A stretch of 64,000 nucleotides of DNA from positions 124,001 to 188,000 of the forward strand of contig NZ_CVRP01000003.1 in the NCBI RefSeq assembly GCF_001261735.1, in the 5' to 3' direction. A program made the translations under genes and the position numbers. Numbering within the stretch: position 1 is the first letter of the stretch; the number at the start of each line of letters is the position of its first letter. This stretch comes from Dysgonomonas sp. BGC7 (GTDB taxonomy: Bacteria > Bacteroidota > Bacteroidia > Bacteroidales > Dysgonomonadaceae). Shown piece after piece: positions 53,863 to 61,857 of the stretch. The notes beneath the pieces are model-generated. The model had not been told where the DNA came from. It saw only the letters and a program-made list of their open reading frames with translations, and ran no database searches.

Positions 53863-54999
53863 TTATTCTGTTCTTCTTATTCGTATCTGTATTGCGTTTT
53901 CGATAGGAGTTTCGCTTACAAACGTAAGGTATCCTCCCCCACCCGCACCGCTCAGCTTCCAACCCAAAGCCTGCGACTTATATTTGTCGAGCACTCTAAA
54001 TATATCCTCGTTCACCATGTGCGGATACATTACTATCTGCGCTTCGAAACTCCTGCGCATAGCATCGCCGAGTTTATTTATATTTTTTTCTTTCAATGCC
54101 TGCCAGCAATCATTGGCTGCATCGCTGAGTTTTTTTGCATTCTCTTCGTTGATGTTTGTATCCGACAACACATCATATCCATCGTGACGGGGATATAGAG
54201 GCACAAGCCAAAGGCTTTTCTCTATCCAGTTGAGCAATTCGTCGTTGTGTATGCTTTCTATCTCCGAAGGCCAGAAGTCGCCATCGTAATGAAGCCTATT
54301 CAGTCCCGGCATCACTATCCCTAGCGAGTCTTGCGATCCGCTGACATATTTCGTTCCGGGAGGGTTCTCGAAGCAGAAAAGTGTTTTGGCGAGTTTCTCC
54401 TTGTTACCTGCCGGAATATCCACCTGCCACAGTTCTATCGCCTTTTTTCGAGAGCTTGTCGACATACCGCTGCGGTCGTTGAAATCGTAGTCGGGCTCTA
54501 TACTTATAGTCAGCACAGGGCCTGCATTCAAACGGCTTACAGAAGGTTGGTCGAGCCATCCTCCGGCAAGGTCGATACGGTACGGTATACGGCATTCTTC
54601 GCGCAACGATGTGGTAGAGCGGGTAGGCAAATCGGCATGCGGAACACGCTTGCTCACTACATATTCCACACCCAGCTGCTTACACAATTCTTCCTTCAGG
54701 GCACTGTGTCCGTCATTGTTTACAAAAAATATATCGGGTTTCAGAGCCTTTATTTCTTCCATAAAGTCTATGAGTCCGCTACCACTATTTACCCACGCAT
54801 TTTTTACAGCTTTCAGGGCTTTTACCATGTATAGGCGTTCTTGCTCGTTGTTAAAGGTTTTGCGTGCTTTCAGGTCGTTTACTGTTTTGTCCGAACCTAT
54901 ACCCACATACAGGTCTCCGTATGTGGCAGCCTCTTCGAAGAATGCTACGTGTCCGCTATGAAGCATATCGTAACATCCGCTTACGAAAACTTTCTTCAT
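53863..54999 (-). CDS. Nucleotidyltransferase-GHMP kinase fusion
   Basis: The 378-residue protein has an N-terminal nucleotidyltransferase domain (residues 1-130) with the HxGH motif in VFVSGCYDMLHSGHVAFFEEA and a late RSTTSLRE similar to the ISSTxxR motif. From about 135 a GHMP kinase begins (CRIPYRIDLAGGWLDQPSVS, MSTSSRKKAIELW as a variant of the GLGSSA loop, LSGAGGGGYLTF near the end). The two activities together would phosphorylate a sugar or polyol and then activate it with a nucleotide. No glycan genes are adjacent. The substrate is not known. Confidence 0.85.
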   Translation of the reverse strand: MKKVFVSGCYDMLHSGHVAFFEEAATYGDLYVGIGSDKTVNDLKARKTFNNEQERLYMVKALKAVKNAWVNSGSGLIDFMEEIKALKPDIFFVNNDGHSALKEELCKQLGVEYVVSKRVPHADLPTRSTTSLREECRIPYRIDLAGGWLDQPSVSRLNAGPVLTISIEPDYDFNDRSGMSTSSRKKAIELWQVDIPAGNKEKLAKTLFCFENPPGTKYVSGSQDSLGIVMPGLNRLHYDGDFWPSEIESIHNDELLNWIEKSLWLVPLYPRHDGYDVLSDTNINEENAKKLSDAANDCWQALKEKNINKLGDAMRRSFEAQIVMYPHMVNEDIFRVLDKYKSQALGWKLSGAGGGGYLTFVSETPIENAIQIRIRRTE

Positions 55000-55186
55000 G
55001 TTTTTTATGATCGGGTTTTATCTAAATTTGTTTCAGAATGTAAATATAATAGATATATGAGTAAGGCTTGTCAATTTATATACGTTTTTTATTTTTTGTA
55101 ACTACTCAATTTTAATTCACATATATTTGGTTAATTAACAGATTAATGTTAATTTGAGCCAGTATTAATCTCTAAATTGAATGCTT

Positions 55187-56824
55187 ATGAAAAAGATTTT
55201 ATTTTGTTTAATCATATTTTGTATTTTTGCCACTAATGGATGGGGGCAAACTTCGGTAAGAGTCTATCCAAAAACCTCTTTTGTAGGTATAACTAAGTCT
55301 ACAGACACTTATAATAAGCAGTCTATCGATAAAGATCCTAAAACATTTTTTATCGGTTATGATCAGTCTAAGAACATGTGGGGCAGAGGCTACTTAGAGT
55401 TTGATATATCTCAAATACCAGCCAATGCTAAAATAGAATCTGCTACCCTCCAGCTAACAAGTAAAATTGATTTTTCTTCAAATTTTAATGGTAAAATACA
55501 GATATATCAATGCCAACCAGTATCTGATGCTAATGAAACATTATTCTACATATTAAAAGGGAGCGGAGAACCAGCATTGAGTCCTATCTTAAATAAGGAA
55601 GGGGACGGCATAAGTATAACAAGTGAGTTTTTTAAAGCAATTGTTAGGGATCGACGCGGAATGAACATGTATTTATCTATAAACCATGTAGATGAAAGTA
55701 AAAAAATTAAACTAGGAGGATCACAAAATGAACTTTATATAGATATTGTTTATAAATTAGAAGATACAACTAACCCTCCTACTCATGTAACATATGAAAA
55801 AAAAATAAATATTCTTGGACCTACTAAATTAAATATAAATAGTATTGTTGAATTTAGAGTAGAGCTCAAAGACTTTTATACTATGACAGTTCCCAAATGG
55901 ATAATTGATGAAAAATACTTTGAGATAGAAAGTACTAGAAGAGAGGAAAATATTCATATTATAAAACTGCGAACAAAAAACATTCCCACCAAGAATACAT
56001 TCATTAAATATAGAGGATATTATTCAACATGGACAAGTACGACATATTACAATGGATATTTAGAGACCAGCATAACTCCATCTTTTACAGTTAGAGATGA
56101 CAAAGAATTTATAGTATGTAAGGATAATGATGTAATGTTCTCAATAGGGGATATTACATCTGACGTTTCTGTATATTGGGAAACTGGGCATAAAATGAAT
56201 TTGGTGTCTGGACAAGGAACCCCAAATGCAATATTTACAGGTTTACTTGATGGAAGAGAAAGTATTAAAGCAACTATTACTTATGATGGCCAAGAATACA
56301 TTCTTAATCATAATAAAATTTGGATAGGCGTTCCTGACAGAGGAACAAATGTAATTGATACAAAGCCTAATGATTATTTCTCCTCTATTAAGATAGGATA
56401 CCACGACGACTATGTAGAATCTCATGAATGGCTTAACCTACCTTCCTTATATACAAGCCAAAGAAGAAATGCAACAATGTACATTGCTTCAAAACATATT
56501 ATAAATGCAGGAGGTCTAAATCTAGCAGTAGACAGAACTAATAAATGTGGAACTACTAGATTCTATTGGAATTTAACAGTAAATGGAAAATCAGGAGAGC
56601 CTCCTCGAGAAAAGTCTATAATAAAAACAGATATAGAAAATATCTCCTCCCCTGTCTCTATTCGGGTATTTTCTTTTACAACGGGGTTAGTACTGTATCA
56701 GAAGAAAAATGTTATAGATTTCAACATACAAAATACGAGTCTTAAAGAAGGTATTTACATAGTTGAAACGACAGATGCAGCAGGAAAAGTAACTACTGAA
56801 AAAGTTCAAAAGAACAGACAATAA
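55187..56824 (+). CDS. Secreted T9SS cargo protein with DNRLRE-like N-terminal domain
   Basis: From ATG 55187 (545 residues) the protein has a signal peptide (MKKILFCLIIFCIFATNGWG) and an N-terminal beta-sandwich (YLEFDISQIPANAKIESATL) resembling the DNRLRE domain of secreted proteins. The last ~60 residues (SPVSIRVFSFTTGLVLYQKK, then LKEGIYIVETTDAAGKVTTE) match the type A T9SS sorting domain, so it should be delivered to the cell surface or released by type IX secretion. The middle (residues 190-450) has no recognised domain. It heads the secretion-rich island at 55-62 kb. Confidence 0.85.
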   Translation: MKKILFCLIIFCIFATNGWGQTSVRVYPKTSFVGITKSTDTYNKQSIDKDPKTFFIGYDQSKNMWGRGYLEFDISQIPANAKIESATLQLTSKIDFSSNFNGKIQIYQCQPVSDANETLFYILKGSGEPALSPILNKEGDGISITSEFFKAIVRDRRGMNMYLSINHVDESKKIKLGGSQNELYIDIVYKLEDTTNPPTHVTYEKKINILGPTKLNINSIVEFRVELKDFYTMTVPKWIIDEKYFEIESTRREENIHIIKLRTKNIPTKNTFIKYRGYYSTWTSTTYYNGYLETSITPSFTVRDDKEFIVCKDNDVMFSIGDITSDVSVYWETGHKMNLVSGQGTPNAIFTGLLDGRESIKATITYDGQEYILNHNKIWIGVPDRGTNVIDTKPNDYFSSIKIGYHDDYVESHEWLNLPSLYTSQRRNATMYIASKHIINAGGLNLAVDRTNKCGTTRFYWNLTVNGKSGEPPREKSIIKTDIENISSPVSIRVFSFTTGLVLYQKKNVIDFNIQNTSLKEGIYIVETTDAAGKVTTEKVQKNRQ

Positions 56825-56848
56825 ATATTCAACATTAAAATATTCAAG

Positions 56849-56884
56849 AAAAGCGTTTTGTAATTAAATTACAAAGCGCTTTTT
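56849..56884. terminator. Terminator after the T9SS cargo gene
   Basis: AAAAGCGTTTTGTAATT pairs with AATTACAAAGCGCTTTT around a minimal loop, with a T run. It lies 25 bases after the stop. Confidence 0.8.
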
Positions 56885-56976
56885 TTATACTTTTATAGTC
56901 TCCGTTTCCACTCTGAAGAAAATGGAGAAATATATGCCCTCTATTCATTTATATTTTGAATAAATACTTACTAATT

Positions 56977-57627
56977 ATGAAAACAATTAAAATTCTTCTT
57001 ATCATTTCAGTTGGTCTTTTTTTATCTAAAAATGCAATGGCGCAATCACCTTTGTCGCTTGGTGTAAAAGCAGGTCTAAACCTTTCGGAAATACAGAATA
57101 TGAAGGATGACATCAAACCGGGATTTAATGTAGGGTTAACCGCCGAAATGCAGCTATCTAACGACTTTTTCCTTATTTCGGGGCTTGAGTTTACAACTAA
57201 AGGAGCAAAAGGAGCAGATCTTCCGATGCAGAAAGGTGAAATCCTAAAAAATACAGATGTAAAACTAAACTCCATGTACCTACAGTTACCAATACATGCG
57301 GCGTATAAATATCAAATTGCTCCGGGTACTAAATTGGTCATCGAAGCCGGTCCTTATCTGGCCTATGGTGTGGGCGGAAAGATAAAAGGAGAATCCAGGA
57401 CAATGACACAAGAGGAATTAGAAAGCAGCACATTCTGGAAGATCGACACCGACTTCTTCGGAGATGGAACAAACAAATTTGAGGTTGGCCTTGGTGGAGC
57501 CGTAGGTGTAGAATTTGGTAAGATCGGCGTCAAGCTGGGTGGAGATTGGGCTATGACCAAAGTATTTAAAGACAAGAACAACAGAAACCGCTGTGCTTAC
57601 CTGAGCGTTGGTTATAAATTCTTTTAG
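56977..57627 (+). CDS. Outer-membrane beta-barrel protein (OmpW/porin-like)
   Basis: ATG 56977 gives 216 residues with a signal peptide (MKTIKILLIISVGLFLSKNAMAQ). The mature part (LSLGVKAGLNLSEIQN, FLISGLEFTTKGAKG, VLIEAGPYLAYGVGG, GVEFGKIGVKLGGDWAM and the final YLSVGYKFF ending in Phe) has the alternating pattern of a small outer-membrane barrel (OMP_b-brl_2). It is likely a porin or adhesin of unknown ligand. It lies between the T9SS cargo and the metzincin-like pair, and may be relevant to the nearby MACPF toxin. Confidence 0.88.
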   Translation: MKTIKILLIISVGLFLSKNAMAQSPLSLGVKAGLNLSEIQNMKDDIKPGFNVGLTAEMQLSNDFFLISGLEFTTKGAKGADLPMQKGEILKNTDVKLNSMYLQLPIHAAYKYQIAPGTKLVIEAGPYLAYGVGGKIKGESRTMTQEELESSTFWKIDTDFFGDGTNKFEVGLGGAVGVEFGKIGVKLGGDWAMTKVFKDKNNRNRCAYLSVGYKFF

Positions 57628-57644
57628 AAAAAAAACAGAATGTC

Positions 57645-57692
57645 ATAAGGGCGAATATTTATTGGCTGCACCGGACGTTATTTCGCCCTTAT
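57645..57692. repeat. Inverted repeat, possible REP copy or terminator
   Basis: ATAAGGGCGAA and TTCGCCCTTAT flank 26 bases. The GGGCGAATATT start resembles the RAYT-linked family. It lies between convergent genes, so it may act as a terminator. Confidence 0.55.
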
Positions 57693-57737
57693 ATTCCTAT
57701 AAAATAAGCTTCACAATTTTTTTAGTCAGCGTTCTGA

Positions 57738-58493
57738 TTAATTCATCCCCAACCCTTCGAGCAATACCTCTTTCTTTAGTCCCGACCTGATGCCGGACGA
57801 GTACAACAGACGTATAGCTGTTTTTTCCTGTGGCGATATATAATAAGGCATACCCTGAAACTGTAACCATGTGCCGTAAGCCGTATAGTCTTGTGGAATA
57901 ACCGAACGGGCTATAGTCAGGTAATAGTCATAGATGCGAAAGGGATGTTCGAGTCCGAGCACATGTTCAAATTCGTGCATCAAAGTCTGTGTATGTGCCT
58001 GCTTTGCATCGTAAATATGTGCATAACGTATTTCTCTCGACAAGGGCGTGCATTCGTTTATTTTAGCCAACCCGTTTACACCAAAAAGACGTGAAGGCTT
58101 GCGTGAAGGCTCGGCTCTATCTACTCCTCTGTAAACGTACACATTACCACCCTCATCTACTCTATCTATATTTAAGGGAAGAATAAGTGGTCTTAGAATG
58201 GCAATTACCGAGTCTACCTCAGCAATAGCTTCGCTATCGAGTTCCGATATATTTTTTATTTCCACCCTGATGTCCGATTCCCATTTGCGGATACGCTGTT
58301 CCTTCCTATTGAAAGCTATATCGAGAAACAAGCTAAGCTCTTCGTCAGTACATTGAACCGATTTAAACCTTTCGGCATCAAACAACTGAATCTCTTTTTC
58401 TATGGCATCAATATGCAATACGGAAGCCATCCCCGATGCAAATAGCAACAAGACGAAGATAACAATCGAATATTTGATAACCGTTGGTCTCAT
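57738..58493 (-). CDS. Metzincin-like putative metalloprotease, copy 2
   Basis: The 251-residue protein has an N-terminal transmembrane/signal helix (residues 8-25). At 173-183 the sequence HEFEHVLGLEH is the full metzincin zinc motif HExxHxxGxxH. The Met-turn position reads ARSVIPQ (about 195-201), with Ile where the family has Met, and the closing ISPQEKTAIRLLYSSGI resembles the end of matrixins. It shares its whole layout with the upstream paralogue 9 bases before it. It is probably anchored in the envelope and could be a protease or a non-catalytic zinc binder. Confidence 0.8.
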   Translation of the reverse strand: MRPTVIKYSIVIFVLLLFASGMASVLHIDAIEKEIQLFDAERFKSVQCTDEELSLFLDIAFNRKEQRIRKWESDIRVEIKNISELDSEAIAEVDSVIAILRPLILPLNIDRVDEGGNVYVYRGVDRAEPSRKPSRLFGVNGLAKINECTPLSREIRYAHIYDAKQAHTQTLMHEFEHVLGLEHPFRIYDYYLTIARSVIPQDYTAYGTWLQFQGMPYYISPQEKTAIRLLYSSGIRSGLKKEVLLEGLGMN

Positions 58494-58502
58494 GCAGCAG
58501 GT

Positions 58503-59327
58503 TTAATAATCGTCGGGCGAAGGATATACAATGATCCTTGGCTTTTTATTTATATCGGGTATCATCCGCTTACGGTCTTCGTCCGTAAATCCCATTTTGC
58601 GGGCAAAGGTTTCGATGTGCATCCCCGATTTTATTTCGTCCGAGTAAAGCATTTTTATCACACTCTTTTCCTGATCGGACAAATAGAAAGGCTGACTGCG
58701 AAATGCAATAATCTCTTTCTGCGAACGAAGATACTGAGGTATTACCGATCGGCCTATGGTAACATAATACGAATATAGTTTGATAGGATGATTCAGCCCC
58801 AAAGCATGCTCAAATTCATGCATCAAAGTTTGCGAACTGGCCTCACAACCATCGTATATGCTGGCATAGGTTATGTCCCACGAATATGGCTTTACTTTAT
58901 TTATACGAGCCAGTCCATTCAGACAGAAAGGCTCGGGTTTAGATGGGTTCACTTTCTCTACTCGCCTATAGACATGCAGATTGCCGTCTCGTCTTACTCT
59001 CTCTATTTTCAATGGGGCTATCAGCGGGGCAAGGATGGCTATCACCGAATCCACTTCTTCGACCGATCTGCTGTCGAGTTCTTCGATATTCTTTATTTCC
59101 ACCCTGATGTCTTTTCTCCATTTCCTTATCCGCACCTCATCATCGGTGAAAGCTATATCGCAAAAAAGGCTGAGATCTTCGTCCGAAAAGTCTACCATTC
59201 TGAAGTTTACAGCATCAAAGTCTCGTGTTTCATTTATTACGGCACTCTCGTACACAAAAGACGCCGATCCTAATATTGTAGTTAGGACTATAGAGGAGAA
59301 AATCATATATTTAACGTACTTCACCAT
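58503..59327 (-). CDS. Metzincin-like putative metalloprotease, copy 1
   Basis: ATG 59327 gives 274 residues; a TTG at 59399 overlaps the -7 box and is excluded. An N-terminal helix is followed by the same domain as the downstream copy, with the zinc motif HEFEHALGLNH at 170-180 (ATG 59327 numbering), IGRSVIPQ in place of a Met-turn, and LSDQEKSVIKMLYS near the end. The two genes are tandem duplicates sharing phrases such as KNIEELDS/KNISELDS, EEVDSVIAIL and LMHEFEHALGL/LMHEFEHVLGL. The copy has its own -7 box. Confidence 0.8.
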   Translation of the reverse strand: MVKYVKYMIFSSIVLTTILGSASFVYESAVINETRDFDAVNFRMVDFSDEDLSLFCDIAFTDDEVRIRKWRKDIRVEIKNIEELDSRSVEEVDSVIAILAPLIAPLKIERVRRDGNLHVYRRVEKVNPSKPEPFCLNGLARINKVKPYSWDITYASIYDGCEASSQTLMHEFEHALGLNHPIKLYSYYVTIGRSVIPQYLRSQKEIIAFRSQPFYLSDQEKSVIKMLYSDEIKSGMHIETFARKMGFTDEDRKRMIPDINKKPRIIVYPSPDDY

Positions 59328-59396
59328 GCTGTTTTTCAGATTTAGGTAAATATACGAAGTCACGTTATCTGCTTCCCGAAACGTACCCCCTTTATG

Positions 59397-59404
59397 CAAA
59401 TATA
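59397..59404 (-). promoter_or_regulatory. -7 box for the metzincin-like pair
   Basis: On the minus strand TATATTTG is a perfect TAnnTTTG match, 70 bases before ATG 59327. Confidence 0.5.
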
Positions 59405-59473
59405 ATAATTAGATATTTACCCGATGTTTTATAGAGTAAGTTTTTGTAGAAATTCCATAAAAGAGGGTAGAAA

Positions 59474-59506
59474 AAAAGTCTCTAAATAAATTAGAGACTT
59501 TTTTCA
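59474..59506 (-). terminator. Terminator of the MACPF gene
   Basis: AAAAAGTCTCTAA and TTAGAGACTTTTT form a near-perfect stem around ATAAA, 12 bases after the MACPF stop on the minus strand. Confidence 0.85.
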
Positions 59507-59517
59507 ATTATAAGGTT

Positions 59518-61002
59518 TTATCTTGGGTATACATAACCGAGAGCGTTTCCATGAGCCCAACCAGAATTATCTCGTATAATATATGGATCTGTTGTTACAA
59601 AATGATTAAATCCTGCATTGTGATAATATTGATAAAGAGCAACGGTTCCTTCTTGTTTATTTTTATAAATATAGCCAGCTCTTCCCAAAGGTGTCCAACC
59701 TGAATAACTTCCTACACTGGAGTCTGTAGTAGTAAAATGATTAAATCCTTTCTCATGATAGAAGATATAAAGAGGAATAGTACCGGGTAAATTCTCTTTT
59801 AAGACATATCCAGTAACACCATGGTAATCCCAATTTTTATATAATCGATCTATCTCAGGGTCAATTGTTGTAAAATGATTAAATCCTTTTTTCTTATCCG
59901 AACCATTATAAAAAATATATAAAGGGGTAATATCTAATAGCGATTTATAGCTATTTATAATATATTCTTCTACAGCTTTTTTTAATGCAGCCTTTTTTAC
60001 AGGATCTTTTACTAGTTCATATATAGGATAAGCATAGTTCCAATCAATTTTAACCAAAGCTAGATTTTTTAAATTATCATTATTTAATGAGTTTTGCCAT
60101 TCCTTAGTATCTATAGGTTTAACATTATCATAATCGAAGTTGAAAGAAATATCTATAGCTTTATTTCCTCCGCTAGTTCTCACCCTTATATGTTTATTTT
60201 TACTTTCTTTATCAGTTGCTACCGCTTCTGAATGATTGTATGTATCAGTAGTAATACCCAATTTAGATAAAGATAAATTAAAAGACGATTTTGTATATTC
60301 TGTTTTCTTCGTGTAATTATGTTCTTTTTCAAAAGAACTACTAAATGAAGAATAAAGCCTTCCTCCTATCGTTATATTAGTTAACACATGAGTTCCATAT
60401 CTAGCAACGATAAATTGAGGGCTTCTAGTTTTCAAATCATTTGTAAAATCTTCGGTTAGATAGTTTATCAAAGTATCTGTGTACGAATTTATTTTGTAGG
60501 TCATCACTTCATGCGTCTGACTTTGATAGCCAAATGAATACTTCGTTGAATACGAGTAAGAGCTAGAGTCGCTTTTATTATGAGAACTCAATGTTCCACT
60601 AAATGTAGTTAAATCTTTGAATAAGTATTTATGAGCAGCATTTGCATTCATTGATTTGGAGACATTTGAAGATATTTCCTTCATCAAGTCTTGAGAAGTT
60701 GCACCATAAAAAAATTCATGCGTTGTTTCTGTTTGATCATCAATAACAATACGACTTCCACTGTATTTCTCCAACTTTTCAATATCAATAATTGGTACAG
60801 TTTTACTATCTTTACTCATATACTCTCCTGTAACATCATATCCCCATCCGAGAACGTTATATTTTGATGCTTGAGGAACTACCGCAGCCTTCATCCCTTT
60901 ATCTACACTATCAGAAGAACTGTCCATTGTGGTAAACTCTTCGTCACTACAGGATACTAAAATAAAAATCAAACATACCAAACACATCAATTTCTTTTTC
61001 AT
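59518..61002 (-). CDS. MACPF-domain lipoprotein with C-terminal DUF5648-like repeats
   Basis: From ATG 61002 (494 residues) the protein has a lipoprotein signal MKKKLMCLVCLIFILVSC with Cys 18. A MACPF/CDC-type domain covers about 40-350, with the MACPF signature RYGTHVLTNITIGGRL (YGTH at 202-205) and the Ser/Thr-rich TMH regions. The last 130 residues hold three repeats of the form LYIFYxxxGFNHFTTxD...GYV, like DUF5648 modules. In gut Bacteroidales such MACPF lipoproteins include the BSAP antibacterial toxins that pore competitor cells. The repeats may bind the target. An operator-like palindrome and a -7 box lie upstream. Confidence 0.88.
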   Translation of the reverse strand: MKKKLMCLVCLIFILVSCSDEEFTTMDSSSDSVDKGMKAAVVPQASKYNVLGWGYDVTGEYMSKDSKTVPIIDIEKLEKYSGSRIVIDDQTETTHEFFYGATSQDLMKEISSNVSKSMNANAAHKYLFKDLTTFSGTLSSHNKSDSSSYSYSTKYSFGYQSQTHEVMTYKINSYTDTLINYLTEDFTNDLKTRSPQFIVARYGTHVLTNITIGGRLYSSFSSSFEKEHNYTKKTEYTKSSFNLSLSKLGITTDTYNHSEAVATDKESKNKHIRVRTSGGNKAIDISFNFDYDNVKPIDTKEWQNSLNNDNLKNLALVKIDWNYAYPIYELVKDPVKKAALKKAVEEYIINSYKSLLDITPLYIFYNGSDKKKGFNHFTTIDPEIDRLYKNWDYHGVTGYVLKENLPGTIPLYIFYHEKGFNHFTTTDSSVGSYSGWTPLGRAGYIYKNKQEGTVALYQYYHNAGFNHFVTTDPYIIRDNSGWAHGNALGYVYPR

Positions 61003-61028
61003 AAACATTTTTTTATAGTTACACATAT

Positions 61029-61047
61029 TGCATTAAATATTAATGCA
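61029..61047. promoter_or_regulatory. Palindrome upstream of the MACPF gene
   Basis: TGCATTAAATATTAATGCA is a perfect 8-base inverted repeat with a 3-base centre, 27 bases before the start codon and between the -7 box and the gene. It could be a regulator site. Confidence 0.35.
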
Positions 61048-61107
61048 TTAATTAAAATCTAAAAAATACTTAGTTTTTATGAAAAGTCTTTTTGAAACTG
61101 CTTAGAA

Positions 61108-61115
61108 CAAATGTA
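61108..61115 (-). promoter_or_regulatory. -7 box for the MACPF gene
   Basis: On the minus strand TACATTTG matches TAnnTTTG, 106 bases before ATG 61002. Confidence 0.45.
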
Positions 61116-61150
61116 ACATTTTTTTTCTTAAATTTAACAATGAAGTGCTT

Positions 61151-61687
61151 TTATTCCTCCTCCTCTACTTCTATTTTATCACCACCTTTTTTCATTATGT
61201 AGCCCGATAGCCAGTTATAATTAGAGAGGAGCAACAGCCCTATAACAAAGTCTATAAGATCGAGCCACATAGAGGTCGTAAAGCTCGATGAAGGGAATAA
61301 TTCGTTTCGCTCGGGGCTGACCAGCGATGCCAATACATTTCCCAATGTAACCACAAGTGTAGAAAAACTTTTGACTATCAATATTCCGCCTACAATAATA
61401 ACAGCAAGACAGATTATTTTCCTCATATCTATCGACGACAGACTTATATGATCGTCGTCAAAGCCCTTATCCAGCCGCAGAAAATATATTATGCTATCGG
61501 AAAATGCAATCAGCAAGACAGCAAAAAGCACATAAAGTACCAACATAATAAGCGCATACAAAATCATGATGATGTCGAAACCATAGGTTGCCATCGAAGC
61601 AACGCTCGAAAAAGCATAAGGGGAAAGTATAATCAGATATAATCCGAACAGCTTAATTAATAAGCGGAAGAAGTCTTTTTTGGTCAT
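61151..61687 (-). CDS. Hypothetical four-helix membrane protein
   Basis: The 178-residue protein has four transmembrane segments (about 11-30, 37-63, 88-110, 130-155), and short polar ends with an acidic tail KIEVEEEE. No family was recognised. It is upstream of and on the same strand as the MACPF gene, 36 bases before the -7 box. It could be an immunity or accessory protein, but this is only position-based. Confidence 0.7.
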   Translation of the reverse strand: MTKKDFFRLLIKLFGLYLIILSPYAFSSVASMATYGFDIIMILYALIMLVLYVLFAVLLIAFSDSIIYFLRLDKGFDDDHISLSSIDMRKIICLAVIIVGGILIVKSFSTLVVTLGNVLASLVSPERNELFPSSSFTTSMWLDLIDFVIGLLLLSNYNWLSGYIMKKGGDKIEVEEEE

Positions 61688-61857
61688 AGCACAATATTAT
61701 TTTTTAGAAGTCTTAGCTATGTATAAAGATAAGAAGAACATTTGGGAATACCATCTTCGAAGAGGAGCTTATTATATGGATGGAGCATTAATATTTTTTC
61801 TCTTTTTTCTGCATTTTTTCAAAACACAATTATCTATACATCAAAAAGCACATAACT

